Positions 47,838 through 61,118 of a DNA stretch of 64,000 bases are shown here, one piece after another. Positions within the stretch are counted from its first letter, which is position 1. Each line of letters starts with the position of its first letter. Below the pieces are notes generated by a model. That model saw only the letters and a list, made by a program, of their open reading frames with translations. It had not been told where the DNA came from and did not search any database. The position numbers and the translations under genes were made by a program. This DNA is from Nicotiana tabacum (Eukaryota; Streptophyta; Magnoliopsida; Solanales; Solanaceae). The stretch covers positions 195,444,103 to 195,508,102 of the forward strand of contig NC_134101.1 in assembly GCF_000715075.1 (NCBI RefSeq), given 5' to 3'.

Positions 47838-50800
47838 TGATGTCGCCCCGTTTTCTTGCGAAAGCGGGCTTCGACATGTGACAAATCTTTTAAATGAGTA
47901 TTAAAAGAGAAGAGTCGCCACCTAACGGTTTAAGGTGCGTTAGGGCACCTATTTGCAGATAAATCTGTCTAACTAATTTGCGTCACCAAAGATCGGGTAA
48001 GGGCCCGAAATTACCTCAAAGAGAAGGTGTTAGGCACACTTTGAAATCCATAACTGTGGGTCCCAACTGAACTCAATTATATGAATTAGTCTAGGATATC
48101 AAATATAGGAAAAACAAGGAATTCGGGAAGTTCATTATTAACACAAATAATTAATGAAAGATAAGGTGGGGGGAGGGGGAAGGGGGAGGTCCTAAGTTTT
48201 TTAATCTAAAGGATTACCCTGTGCAACATAAATAATATTTTATAACTCCTTCAAGGTGGGGTATTACTCATATTATTTAACAGGCACAGACTATCATCCC
48301 CCGCCACCCAACTAATATCTTTAAGTTATTTACCTAAAGCGTACTAGTCAATTCTATGTCGTACCCTACACTTGCACTACCTATCCCATGCCTATGGTCC
48401 AGGAGACATTTGGACCTCTATCTCACGGTGGTTCTAGACTTTAACTTAGGCTGCTCAAAAATGAAAAATACTAGGCGACATACAAAAATATTCTGGACTT
48501 TCACTTATAAGCAAATAAGGCTCAAGTTGGCCTCCACACTTAGACAAAAAATGCACGCAATACCTGATTAACAAATACAATTGCAAATTTTAACAAGTTA
48601 AGGTTGCATAAACCTATAGGCTTGATCTCTATGTGAATCTGGATTTAATGAGCAGGCAGTTTACAATCTCTGAAACCTACATGGTTGCCTACTGATTACA
48701 GGTATAAGAGATTAAATCTATAGGCATGATATCTAGGCATTTTAAGCAGTAACTAATAATGGTGATCGCATGATTATATTGAGAATTGGTTAATTGAATC
48801 TTATAGGCATGGTTTCTAGCGACGATGATTAGCACAACTTTGAAGGCTATTAAATAAATGCATAGGACAATTAATTAAACTGATTCAGACCCTATAGGCA
48901 TGAGTTCTATAATCAAAACTGATTTTAGATCCTCTAGGCACGATTTCTACAATTAAAACTGATTTTTAGATACTATAGGCATAATTTCTATAATTAAAAC
49001 TGATTTTTAGATACTATAGGCATGATTTCTAACAAGCAGGCATAAAACATATTTGATACAAGTGATGAACCTATAGGTAGAATTTCTACAATGACTGGAA
49101 AGTAACACGTTTTGAGCAATGATGAATACCTATAGGCATGATTTCTAACACATGATAGTTGAACATGTTTGAACATAATAGAATATTTTAACTAGGTAAT
49201 GGACTTAAAAGCAGCATCTCTACCTATTTCAGTGCAAGTATAGGATAAAAGCCCCTTCCCCTATTTCACTAATACCCCAAATGGTATTGCAAGAATTATT
49301 ACAGACACAGAATAAATAGAATAAATTACAAAGTAGAATAACTATAGGGAGCCTATAGCAGGCCCAAAGGTACACCTGGCCAGGCCAGGCCTTCATTCTC
49401 ACAGTTTTCATCAGCCTCAAAAATTACATGTTCATAGACATAAGGTAGCTTGGGCTTGGGGGATTCCCCTAGTGGTCTTAAAACTGAGTTGAGCATATAA
49501 AACCAAGACCCGAGTGTGTCAGAGTTCCCAAGTGCTTCAAGAACCAAGGGTAGTGCTCACACTAGGGAGGTTGACAAAGATAATTCAGAGGAAAAACTAG
49601 GGACCAAGTCCTAGTGTGTCAGAGTTCACAAGGGCCTCAATTGGACCTCGAGAAGTGCTCACACTATGGAGGTCAAAGGACAGGACCTATGTAGCCTTGG
49701 CTTTCAACCGACTAAGAATGGGATTCAAAGAACTTAGATGACAGGTGAAAGAAAGGCCCAAAATTAAGAAACAGGAACTAAAGGTTGTTAACATACACAA
49801 CCAAATTGAGCGAACCAGGCAGACAGTTGATTAAATCATAGAACTAAAATAACAAGCTTAATGCAAGCTGAGAAAATAGGTTCAACACTTAGCATAGAAG
49901 CAGTCACATGCTAAAAAAGTTAAGGAAATGACGTATTTGTAGTATTGATAAGGATTATTACACACAAATGCACATTACTAGACAAGTTGAAACATAGTTA
50001 GACATTATGCTAAGTATATAAGAAACAAGGCAGCATTGTGATAAGCCAAGTAATCATAGAAGGAATAGGGCATCATGTTAGTACAGGGGCAAGATCACAG
50101 ACACATAACATATGCCAGAACATCTCTATGGAAATTCTGGATAGAATGGAAGATAAAGTCATGTCAATTAACAGATATGTACATTCAAGCATTGTTATAA
50201 AGGTCTAATTAACAGAAGATGATCCAGTTTGCGCCAAAGGTTTAGCCAAACGCCTCAAAGTAACAATTCAAACATGCTGAGGCAACTGTTCTAATTCACA
50301 AAAAAATACTAAAGGGGTATGGGATCGATTGAGCATGCTGAGTGATATAATGGTAGAGAGGAAAATTATTACTATCACTAAAAGTCTTAACATAGGTTAC
50401 TACAGATGTGAGCCCTTCATCACAGAGATTCTAATCAAGTGAATAGAATCATGAACATTCAGGTGTCAACACACTAACTAAACAGTCTTAGGAAGATTCA
50501 GATTACCCAATTAGGCATAGATAATCTCAAAACTAGTAGCATGCAGAAGTTAATAGAGTGATGCTTATAAGGATGAAATTTTCAAAAAAGTCAAGTAACT
50601 CACCAGTTAAACGAAAATGCAATAAAGAACAAAAATCCGTAGTGTTTTGAACGTCAATAATAAGCAAAAAACCCAGAATTTAATGGCCTTGGCTTTCAGC
50701 CGGCCAAATCTTATGTATAGAACGAAATAACAGAGTAAAGCCTTTATATTAGTGAAGTTATAGTGATTCCAAAGTCCGCTTTAAGGAAATGGGGGAAGGG

Positions 50801-50947
50801 ATTTATATATTGGTAGAAATTATGAGCATCAATGACCGGGTGGATTGCTTCAGAAGTTAGAGATTCCAGGGTGGAAATGGGAGCGAATCACTATGGATTC
50901 CGTTGTTGGGCTCCCATGGACTCAACGGACGTTTGATGCAATATGGG
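47838..50947. repeat. Array unit 2 (3110 bp)
   Basis: Same content as unit 1. Opening marked by 'cgacatgtgac', 'gtcgccacc', 'ctcaaagag' (shared with unit 4); end marked by 'ttatattagtgaag' and 'ccgctttaagg' (shared with unit 4). No gene; a 71-codon frame at 48356 recurs in every later unit only because the DNA repeats. Confidence 0.9.
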
Positions 50948-53840
50948 TGATGTCGCCCCGTTTTCTTGCGAAAGCGGGCTTCGACGTGTGACAAATCTTT
51001 TAAATGAGTATTAAAAGAGAAGAGTCGTCACCTAACGGTTTAAGGTGCGTTAGGGCACCTATTTGCAGAAAACTCTGTCTAACTAATTTGCGTCACCAAA
51101 GATCGAGTAAGGGCGCGAAATTACCTCGAAGAGAAGGTGTTAGGCACACTTTGAAATCCATAACTGTGGGTCCCAACTGAACTCAATTATATGAATTAGT
51201 CTAGGATATCAAATACAGGAAAAACAAGGAATTTGGGAAGTTCATTATTAACACAAATAATTGATGAAAGATAAGGTGGGGGGGAGGGGGGAGGTCCTAA
51301 GTTTTTTAATCTAAAGGATTACCCTGTGCAACATAAATAATATTTTATAACTCCTTCAAGGTGGGGTATTACTCATATTATTTAACAGGCACAGACTATC
51401 ATTCCCCGCCACCCAATTAATATCTTTAAGTTATTTACCTAAAGCGTACTAGTCAATTCTATGTCGTACCCTATGCGTGCACTACCCATCCCATGCCTAT
51501 GGTCCAGGAGACATTTGGACCTCTATCTCACGGTGGTTCTAGACTTTAACTTAGGCTGCTCAAAAATGAAAAATACTAGGCGACATAAGAAAACATTCTG
51601 GACTTTTACTTATAGGCAAATAAGGTTAAAGTTGGCCTCCACACTTAGACAAAAAATGCACGCAATACCTGATTAACAAATACAATTGCAAATTTTAACA
51701 AGTTAAGGTTGCATAAACCTATAGGCATGATCTCTATGTAAATCTGGATTTAATGAGCAGGCAGTTTACAATCTCTGAAACCTACATGGTTTCCTACTGA
51801 TTACATGTATAAGAGATTAAATCTATAGGCATGATATCTAGCATTTTATGCAGTAACTAAAAATGGTGATCACATGATTATACTGAAAATTGGTTAATTG
51901 AATCCTATAGGCATGGTTTCTAACAAGCAAGCATAAAACATATTTGATACAAGTGATGAACCTATAGGCAGAATTTCTACAATGACTGGAAAGTAACACG
52001 TTTTGAGCAATGATAAATACCTATAAGCATAACTTCTAACACATGATAGCTGAACATGTTTGAACATAATAGAATATTTTAACTAGGTAATGGACTTATA
52101 AGCAGCATCTCTACCTATTTCAGTGCAAGTATAGGATAAAAGCCCCTTCCCCTATTTCACTAATACCCCAAAATGGTATTGCAAGAATTATTACAGACCC
52201 AGAATAAATAGAATAAATTACAAAGTAGAATAACTATAAGGAGCCTATAGCAGGCCCAAAAGTACACCTGGCCAGGCTAGGCCTTCATTCTCACAGTTTT
52301 CAACAGCCTCAAAAATTACATGTTCATAGACATAAGGCAGCTTGGGCTTGCGGGATTCCCCCAGTGGTCTTAAAACAGAGTTGAGCATATAGAACCAAGA
52401 CCCGAGTGTGTCAGAGTTCCCAAGCAATTCAAGAACCAAGGGTAGTGCTCACACTAGGGTGGTTGACAAAGATAATTCAGAGGAAAACTAGGGACCAAGT
52501 CCTAGTGTGTCAGAGTTCACAAGGGCCTCAATTGGACCTCGAGAAGTGCTCACACTATGGAGGTCAAAGGACAGGACCTAAGTAGCCTTGACTTTCAATC
52601 GATTAAGAATGAGATTCAAAGAACTTAGGTGACAGGTGAAAGAAAGGCCCAAAATTAAGAAACAGGAACTAAAGGTTGTTAACATACACAACCAAATTGA
52701 GCGAACCAGGCAGACAATTGATTAAATCATAGAACTAAAATAACAAGCTTAATGCAAACTGAGAAAATAGGTTCAACACTTAGCATAGAAGCAGTCACAT
52801 GCTAAAAAAGTTAAGGAAAGGACGTATTTGTAGTATTGATAAGGATTATTACACACAAATGCACATTACTAGACAGGTTGAAACATAGTTAGAAATTATG
52901 CTAAGTATATAAGAAACAAGGCAGCATTGTGATAAGCCAAGTAATCATAGAAGGAATAGGGCATCATGTTAGTACAGGGGCAAGATCACAGACACATAAC
53001 ATATGCCAGAACATCTCTATGGAAATTCTGGATAGAATGGAAGATAAAGTCATGTCAATTAACAGATATGTGCATTCAAGCATTGTTATAAAGGTCTAAT
53101 TAACAGAAGATGATCCAGTTTGCGCCAAAGGTTTAGCCAAACGCCTCAAAGTAACAATTCAAACATGCTGAGGCAAATGTTCTAAATCACAAAAAAATAC
53201 TAAAGGGGTATGGGATCGATTGAGCATGCTGAGTGATATAATGGTAGAGAGGAAAATTATTACTATCACTAAAAGTCTTAACATAGGTTACTACAGATGT
53301 GAGCCCTTCATCACAGAGATTCTAATCAAGTGAATAGAATCATGAATATTCAAGTGTCAACACACTAACTAAACAGTCTTAGGAAGATTCAGATTACCCA
53401 ATTAGGCATAGATAATCTCAAAACTAGTAGCATGCAGAAGTTAACAGAGTGATGCTTATAAGGATGAAATTTTCAAAAAAGTCAAGTAACTCACCAGTTA
53501 AATGAAAATGCAATAAAGAACAAAAATCCGCACTATTTTGAACGTCAATGAGAAGCAAAAACCCCAGAATTTAACGGCCTTGGCTTTCAGCCGGCCAAAT
53601 CTTAAGTATAGAACGAAATAACAAAGTAAAGCCTTTAGATCTAGTGAAGTTATAGTAATTCCAAAGTCCGTCTTTAAGGGAATGGGGGAAGGGATTTATA
53701 TAGTGGTAGAAATTATGAGCATCAATGACCGGGTGGATTGCTTCAGAAGTTAGAGATTCCAAGGTGGAATTGGGAGCGAATCACTATGGATTCCGTTGTT
53801 GGGGTCCCACAGACTCAACGAATGTTTGATGCAATATGGG
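50948..53840. repeat. Array unit 3 (2893 bp, internal deletion)
   Basis: Opening marked by 'cgacgtgtgac', 'gtcgtcacc', 'ctcgaagag' (shared with unit 5); end like unit 1. About 217 bp shorter than its neighbours: sequence jumps at about 51920 from one TATAGGCATG.TTTCTA copy to a later one, so several subrepeats are lost. Confidence 0.9.
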
Positions 53841-56800
53841 TGATGTCGCCCCATTTTCTCGCGAAAGCGGGCTTCGACATGTGACAAATCTTTTAAATGA
53901 GTATTAAAAGAGAAGAGTCGCCACCTAACGGTTTAAGGTGCGTTAGGGCACCTATTTGCAGATAACTCTGTCTAACTAATTTGCGTCACCAAAGATCAGG
54001 TAAGGGCGCGAAATTACCTCAAAGAGAAGGTGTTAGGCACACTTTGAAATCCATAACTGTGGGTCCCAACTGAACTCAATTATATGAATTAGTCTAGGAT
54101 ATCAAATACAGGAAAAACAAGGAATTGGGGAAGTTCATTATTAACACAAATAATTGATGAAAGATAAGGTGGGGGGAGGGGGAGGGGGGAGGTCCTAAGT
54201 TTTTTAATCTAAAGGATTACCCCTTGCAACATAAATAATATTTTATAACTCCTTCAAGGTGGGGTATTACTCATATTATTTAACAGGCACAGGCTATCAT
54301 CCCCCGCCACCCAATTAATATCTTTAAGTTATTTACCTAAAGCGTACTAGTCAATTCTATGTCGTACCCTACGCGTGCACTACCCATCCCATGCCTATGG
54401 TCTAGGAGACATTTGGACCTCTATCTCACGGTGGTTCTAGACTTTAACTTAGGGTGCTCAAAAATGAAAAATACTAGGCGACATACAAAAACATTCTGGA
54501 CTTTCACTTATAAGCAAATAAGGCTCAAGTTGGCCTCCACACTTAGACAAAAAATGCACGCAATACCTGATTAACAAATACAATTGCAAATTTTAACAAG
54601 TTAAGGTTGCATAAACCTATAGGCTTGATCTCTATGAGAATCTGGATTTAATGAGCATGCAGTTTACAATCTCTGAAACCTACATGGTTGCCTACTGATT
54701 ACAGGTATAAGAGATTAAATCTATAGGCATGATATCTAGGCATTTTATGCAGTAACTAATAATGGTGATCGCATGATTATATTGAGAATTGGTTAATTGA
54801 ATCCTATAGGCATGGTTTCTAGCGACGATGATTAGCACAACTTTGAAGGCTATTAAAGAAATGCATAGGACAATTAATTAAACTGATTCAGACCCTATAG
54901 GCATCAGTTCTATAATCAAAACTGATTTTAGATCCTCTAGGCACGATTTCTATAATTAAAACTAATTTTTAGATACTATAGGCATAATTTCTATAATTAA
55001 AACTGATTTTTAGATACTATAGGCATGATTTCTAACAAGCAGGCATAAAACATATTTGATACAAGTGATGAACCTATAGGCAGAATTTCTACAATGACTG
55101 GAAAGTAACACGTTTTGAGCAATGATGAATACCTATAGGCATGATTTCTAACACATGATAGCTGAACATGTTTGAACATAATAGAATATTTTAACTAGGT
55201 AATGGACTTATAAGCAGCATCTCTACCTATTTCAGTGCAAGTATAGGATAAAAGCCCCTTCCCCTATTTCACTAATACCCCAAAATGGTATTGCAAGAAT
55301 TAATACAGACACAGAATAAATAGAATAAATTACAAAGTAGAATAACTATAGGGAGCCTATAGCAGGCCCAAAAGTACACCTGGCCAGGCCAGGCCTTCAT
55401 TCTCACAGTTTTCAACAGCCTCAAAAATTACATGTTCATAGACATAATGCAGCTTGGCTTGGGGGATTCCCCCAGTGGTCTTAAAACAGAGTTGAGCATA
55501 TAGAACCAAGACCCGAGTGTGTCAGAGTTCCCAAGTGCTTCAAGAACCAAGGGTAGTGCTCACACTAGGGAGGTTGACAAAGATAATTCAGAGGAAAAAC
55601 TAGGGACCAAGTCCTAGTGTGTCAGAGTTCACAAGGGCCTCAATTGGACCTCGAGAAGTGCTCACACTATGGAGGTCAAAGGACAGGACCTAAGTAGCTT
55701 TGGCTTTCAACCGACTAAGAATGGGATTCAAAGAACTTAGGTGACAGGTGAAAGAAAGGCCCAAAATTAAGAAACAGGAACTAAAGGTTGTTAACATACA
55801 CAACCAAATTGAGCGAACCAGGCAGACAATTGATTAAATCATAGAACTAAAATAACAAGCTTAATGCAAGCTGAGAAAATAGGTTCAACACTTAGAATAG
55901 AAGCAGTCACATGCTAAAAAAGTTAAGGAAAGGACGTATTTGTAGTATTGATAAGGATTATTACACACAAATGCACATTACTAGACAGGTTGAAACATAG
56001 TTAGACATTATGCTAAGTATATAAGAAACAAGGCAGCATTGTGATAAGCCAAGTAATCATAGAAGGAATAGGGCATCATGTTAGTACAGGGGCAAGATCA
56101 CAGACACATAACATATGCCAGAACATCTCAATGGAAATTCTGGATAGAATGGAAGATAAAGTCATGTCAATTAACAAATATGTGCATTCAAGCATTGTTA
56201 TAAAGATCTAATTAACAGAAGATGATCCAGTTTGCGCCAAAGGTTTAGCCAAACACCTCAAAGTAACAATTCAAACATGTTGAGGCAACTGTTCTAAATC
56301 ACAAAAAAATACTAAAGGGGTATGGGATCGATTGAGCATGCTGAGTGATATAATGGTAGAGAGGAAAATTATTACTATCACTAAAAGTCTTAACATAGGT
56401 TACTACAGATGTGAGCCCTTCATCACAGAGATTCTAATCAAGTGAATAGAATCATGAACATTCAGGTGTCAACACACTAACTAAACAGTCTTAGGAAGAT
56501 TCAGATTACCCAATTAGGCATAGATAATCTCAAAACTAGTAGCATGCAGAAGTTAACAGAGTGATGCTTATAAGGATGAAATTTTCAAAAAAAGTCAAGT
56601 AACTCACCAGTTAAACGAAAATGCAATAAAGAACAAAAATCCGCAGTGTTTTGAACGTCAATAAGAAGCAAAAAACCCAGAATTTAATGGCCTTGGCTTT
56701 CAGCCGGCCAAATGTTAAGTATAGAACGAAATAACAGAGTAAAGCCTTTATATTAGTGAAGTTATAGTGATTCCAAAGTCCGCTTTAAGGAAATGGGGGA

Positions 56801-56875
56801 AGGGTTTTATATAGTGGTAGAAATTATGAGCATCAATGACCGGGTGGACTCAACGGACGTTTGATGCAATATGGG
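53841..56875. repeat. Array unit 4 (3035 bp)
   Basis: Opening and end are of the unit-2 type. The terminal integrase module is cut to 51 bp by a 76-bp deletion between two short 'tgga' stretches. Confidence 0.9.
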
Positions 56876-59800
56876 TGATGTCGCCCCGTTTTCTCGCGAA
56901 AGCGGGCTTCGACGTGTGACAAATCTTTTAAATGAGTAATAAAAGAGAAGAGTCGTCACCTAACGGTTTAAGGTGCGTTAGGGCACCTATTTGCAGATAA
57001 CTCTGTCTAACTAATTTGCGTCACCAAAGATCGAGTAAGGGCGCGAAATTACCTCGAAGAGAAGGTGTTAGGCACACTTTGAAATCCATAACTATGGGTC
57101 CCAACTGAACTCAATTATATGAATTAGTCTAGGATATCAAATACAGGAAAAACAAGGAATTTGGGAAGTTCATTATTAACACAAATAATTGATGAAAGAT
57201 AAGGTGGGGGGGAGGGGGGAGGTCCGTCCTAAGTTTTTTAATCTAAAGGATTACCCTATGCAACATAAATAATATTTTATAACTCCTTCAAGGTGGGGTA
57301 TTACTCATATTATTTAACAGGCACAGACTATCATTCCCCGCCACCCAATTAATATATTTAAGTTATTTACCTAAAGCGTACTAGTCAATTCTATGTCGTA
57401 CCCTACGCGTGCACTACCCATCCCATGCCTATGGTCCAGGAGACATTTGGACCTCTATCTCACGGTGGTTCTAGACTTTAACTTAGGCTGCTCAAAAATT
57501 AAAAATACTAGGCGACATACAAAAACATTCTGGACTTTTACTTATAAGCAAATAAGGCTCAAGTTGGCCTCCACACTTAGACAAAAAATGCACGCAATAC
57601 CTGATTAACAAATACAATTGCAAATTTTAACAAGTTAAGGTTGCATAAACCTATATGCATGATCTCTATGTAAATCTGGATTTAATGAGCAGGTAGTTTA
57701 CAATCTCTGAAACCTACATGGTTTCCTACTGATTACAGGTATAAGAGATTAAATCTATAGGCATGATATCTAGCATTTTATGCAGTAACTAATAATGGTG
57801 ATCACATGATTATATTGAAAATTGGTTAATTGAATCCTATAGGCATGGTTTCTAGCGACAGTGATTAGCACAACTTTGAAGACTATTAAAGAAATGAGTA
57901 GAACAATTAATTAAACTGATTCAGACCCCATAGGCATGAGTTATATAATCAAAGCTGATTTTAGATCCTCTAGGCACGATTTCTGTAATTCCAAACTGAT
58001 TTTTAGATACAATAGGCATGATTTCTAACAAGTAGGCATAGAACATATTTGAACCAAGTGAAGAACCTATAGGCATAATTTCTACAATGACTGGAAAGTA
58101 ACGCGTTTTGAGCAATGATAAATACCTATAGGCATGATTTCTAACACTTGATAGCTGAACATGTTTGAACATAATAGCATATTTTAACTAGGTAATGGAC
58201 TTATAAGCAGGATCTCTACCTATTCAGTACAAGTATAGGATAAAAGCCCCTTCCCCAATTTCACTAATACCCCAAAATGGTATTACAAGAATTATTACAG
58301 ACCCAAAATAAATAGAATAAATTACAAAGTAGAATAACTCTAGGGAGCCTATATCCAGCCTAAAAGTACACCTGGCCAGGCCAGGCCTTCATTCTCAAGT
58401 TTTCAACAGCCTCAAAAATTACATGTTCATGGACATAAGGCAGCCAGGTCTTGGGGCATTCCCCCAGTGGTCTTAAAACAGAGTTGAGCATATAGAACAA
58501 AGACCCTAGTGTGTCAGAGTTCCCAAGGGCTTCAAGAACCAAGGCTAATGCTCACACTAGGGAGGTTGACAAAGATAATTAAGAGGAGGAACTAGCGACC
58601 AAGTCCTAGTGTGTCAGAGTTCACAAGGTTCTCAATTGGACCTTGAGAAGTGCTCACACTACGGAGGTCAAATGACAGAACCTAAGTAGCCTTAGCTTTC
58701 AACCGACTAAGAATGGGATTCAAAGAACTTAGGTGACAGGTGAAAGAAAGGCCCAAAATTAAGAAACATGAACTAAAGGTTGTTAACATACCCAACCAAA
58801 TTGAGTAAACCAGGCAGACAGTTGTTTAAATCACAGAACTAAAATAACAATCTTAATGCAAACTGAGAAAATAGGTTCAACACTTAGCATAGAAGCAGTC
58901 ACATGCTAAAAATATTAAGGAAAGGACATATTTGTAGGATTGATAAGGATTATTACACCCAGATGCACATTACTAGACATGTTCAAACATGGTTAGAAAT
59001 TATGCTATATATATGAGAAACAAGGCAGCATTGTGATAAGCCAAGTAATCATAGAAGGAACAGGGCATCATGTTAGCAAAAGGGCAAGATCACAGACACA
59101 TAACATATAATAGAACATCTCTAGAGAAATTCTGGACAGAATGGAAGGTAAAGTCATGTCAAGTAACGGATATGGGCATTCAAGCATTGTTATAAAGGTC
59201 TAATTGACAGAAGATGATTTAGTTTGCACCAAAGGTTTAGCCTAATGACTCAAAGTAACAATTCAAACATGCTGAGGCAACTATTCTAAATCATAAGAAA
59301 ATACTAAAGGGGTATGGGATCGAGTGAGCATGCTGACTAATATAATGGTAGAGAGGAAAATTATTACTATCACTAAAAGTCTTAACACAGGTTACTACAT
59401 ATGTGAGCCCTTTATCACAGAGATTCTAATCAAGTCAATAGAATCATGAACATTTATGTGTCAACACACTAACTAAAAAGTCTTAGGAAGATTCAGATTA
59501 CCCAATTAGGCACAGATAATCTCAGAACTAGTAGCATGCAGAAGTTAACAGAGTGATGCTTAAAAGCAAACCAGGAATGTATTAAGCTATGGATTTAGAG
59601 ATAAGAACGCATTCAAATTATAGGCATATAAGGATGAAATTTCAAAAAAGTCAAGTAACTCACCAGTTAAAAGAAAATGCAAGAAAGAACAAAAATCTGC
59701 AGTGTTTTGAATGTCAATGAGAAGCAAAAAACCCAGAATTTAATGGCCGTGGCTTTTATCTGGCCAAATCTAAATTATAGAATGAAATAACAGAGTAAAG

Positions 59801-60009
59801 CCTTTAGATGTAATGAAGTTATATTGATTCCAAAGTCTGCCTTTAAGGGATTGGGGGAAGGGGTTTATATAGTGGTAGAAATTATGAGCATCAGTGACCG
59901 GGTGGATTGCTTCAGAAGTTAGAGAGTACAGGGTTGAAATGGGAGCGAATCACTATGGATTCCGTTGTTGGCCTTCCACAGACTCAACGAAAGTTTGATG
60001 CAGTATGGG
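56876..60009. repeat. Array unit 5 (3134 bp, most diverged body)
   Basis: Opening of the unit-3 type. The second half has many private changes and keeps about 64 bp near 59563-59630 that the other complete units lack. The integrase module is full length. Confidence 0.9.
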
Positions 60010-61118
60010 TGATGTCACCCCGTTTTCTCGCGAAAGCGGACTTCGACGTGTGACAAATCTTTTAAATGATTATTAAAAGAGAATAGTCGCCACCTAACGG
60101 TTTAAGGTGCGTTAGGGAACCTATTTGCAGATAACTATGTCTAACTAATTTGTGTCACCAAAGATCGGGTAAGGGCTAGAAATTACCTCGAAGAGAAAAT
60201 GTTAGGCACTCTTTGAAATCCATAACTGTAGGTCCCAACTGAACTCAATTATATGAATTAGTCTAGGATATCAAATACAGGAAAAACAAGGAATTGGGGA
60301 AGTTCATTATTAACACAAATAATTGATGAAAGATAAGGTGGGGGGAGGGGGAAGGGGGAGGTCCTAAGTTTTTTAATCTAAAGGATTACCCCATACAACA
60401 TAAATAACATTTTGTAACTCCTTCAAGGTGAGGTATTACTCATATTATTTAGCAGGCACAGACTATCATCTCCTGCCACCCAATTAATATCTTTAAGTTG
60501 TTTACCTAAAGCGTACTAGTCAATTCTATGTCGTACCCTATGCGTGCACTGCCCGTTCCATGCCTATGGTCCAGGAGGCATTTGGACCTCTATCTTACGG
60601 TCGCTCTAGACTTTAACTTAGGCTGCTCAAAAATGAAAAATACTAGGCGACATACAAACATATTCTGGACTTTCACTTATAATAAAATAAGGCTCAAGTT
60701 GGCCTCCACACTTGGACAAAAAAATGCACACAATACCTGATTAAGAAAGACAGTTGCAAATTTTAACAAGTTAAGGTTACATAAACCTATAGGCAGGATC
60801 TCTATGAGAATCTGGATTTAATGAGCATGCAGTTTACAATCTCTGAAACCTACATGGTTGTCTACTGATTACAGGTATAAGAGATTAAATCTATAGGCAT
60901 GATATCTAGGCATTTTATGCAGTAACTAATAATGGTGATCGCATGATTATATTGAGAATTGGTTAATTGAATCCTATAGGCATGGTTTCTAGCGACGATG
61001 ATTAGCACAACTTTGAAGACTATGAAAGAAATGAGTATGACAATTAATTAAACTGATTCAGACACTATAGGCATGAGTTCTATAATCAAAACTATTTTTA
61101 GATCCTCTAGGCACGATT
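60010..61118. repeat. Array unit 6, truncated
   Basis: First 1.1 kb of a unit, ending inside the subrepeat zone at 'cacgatttctata', where unrelated sequence starts. This is the right edge of the array. Confidence 0.88.

Noticed and set aside
48356..48571. 71-codon plus-strand frame recurring at 51461, 54359, 57393 and 60528
   Set aside because: Its recurrence follows from tandem DNA repetition; there is no domain, and unit 1 lacks an intact version.
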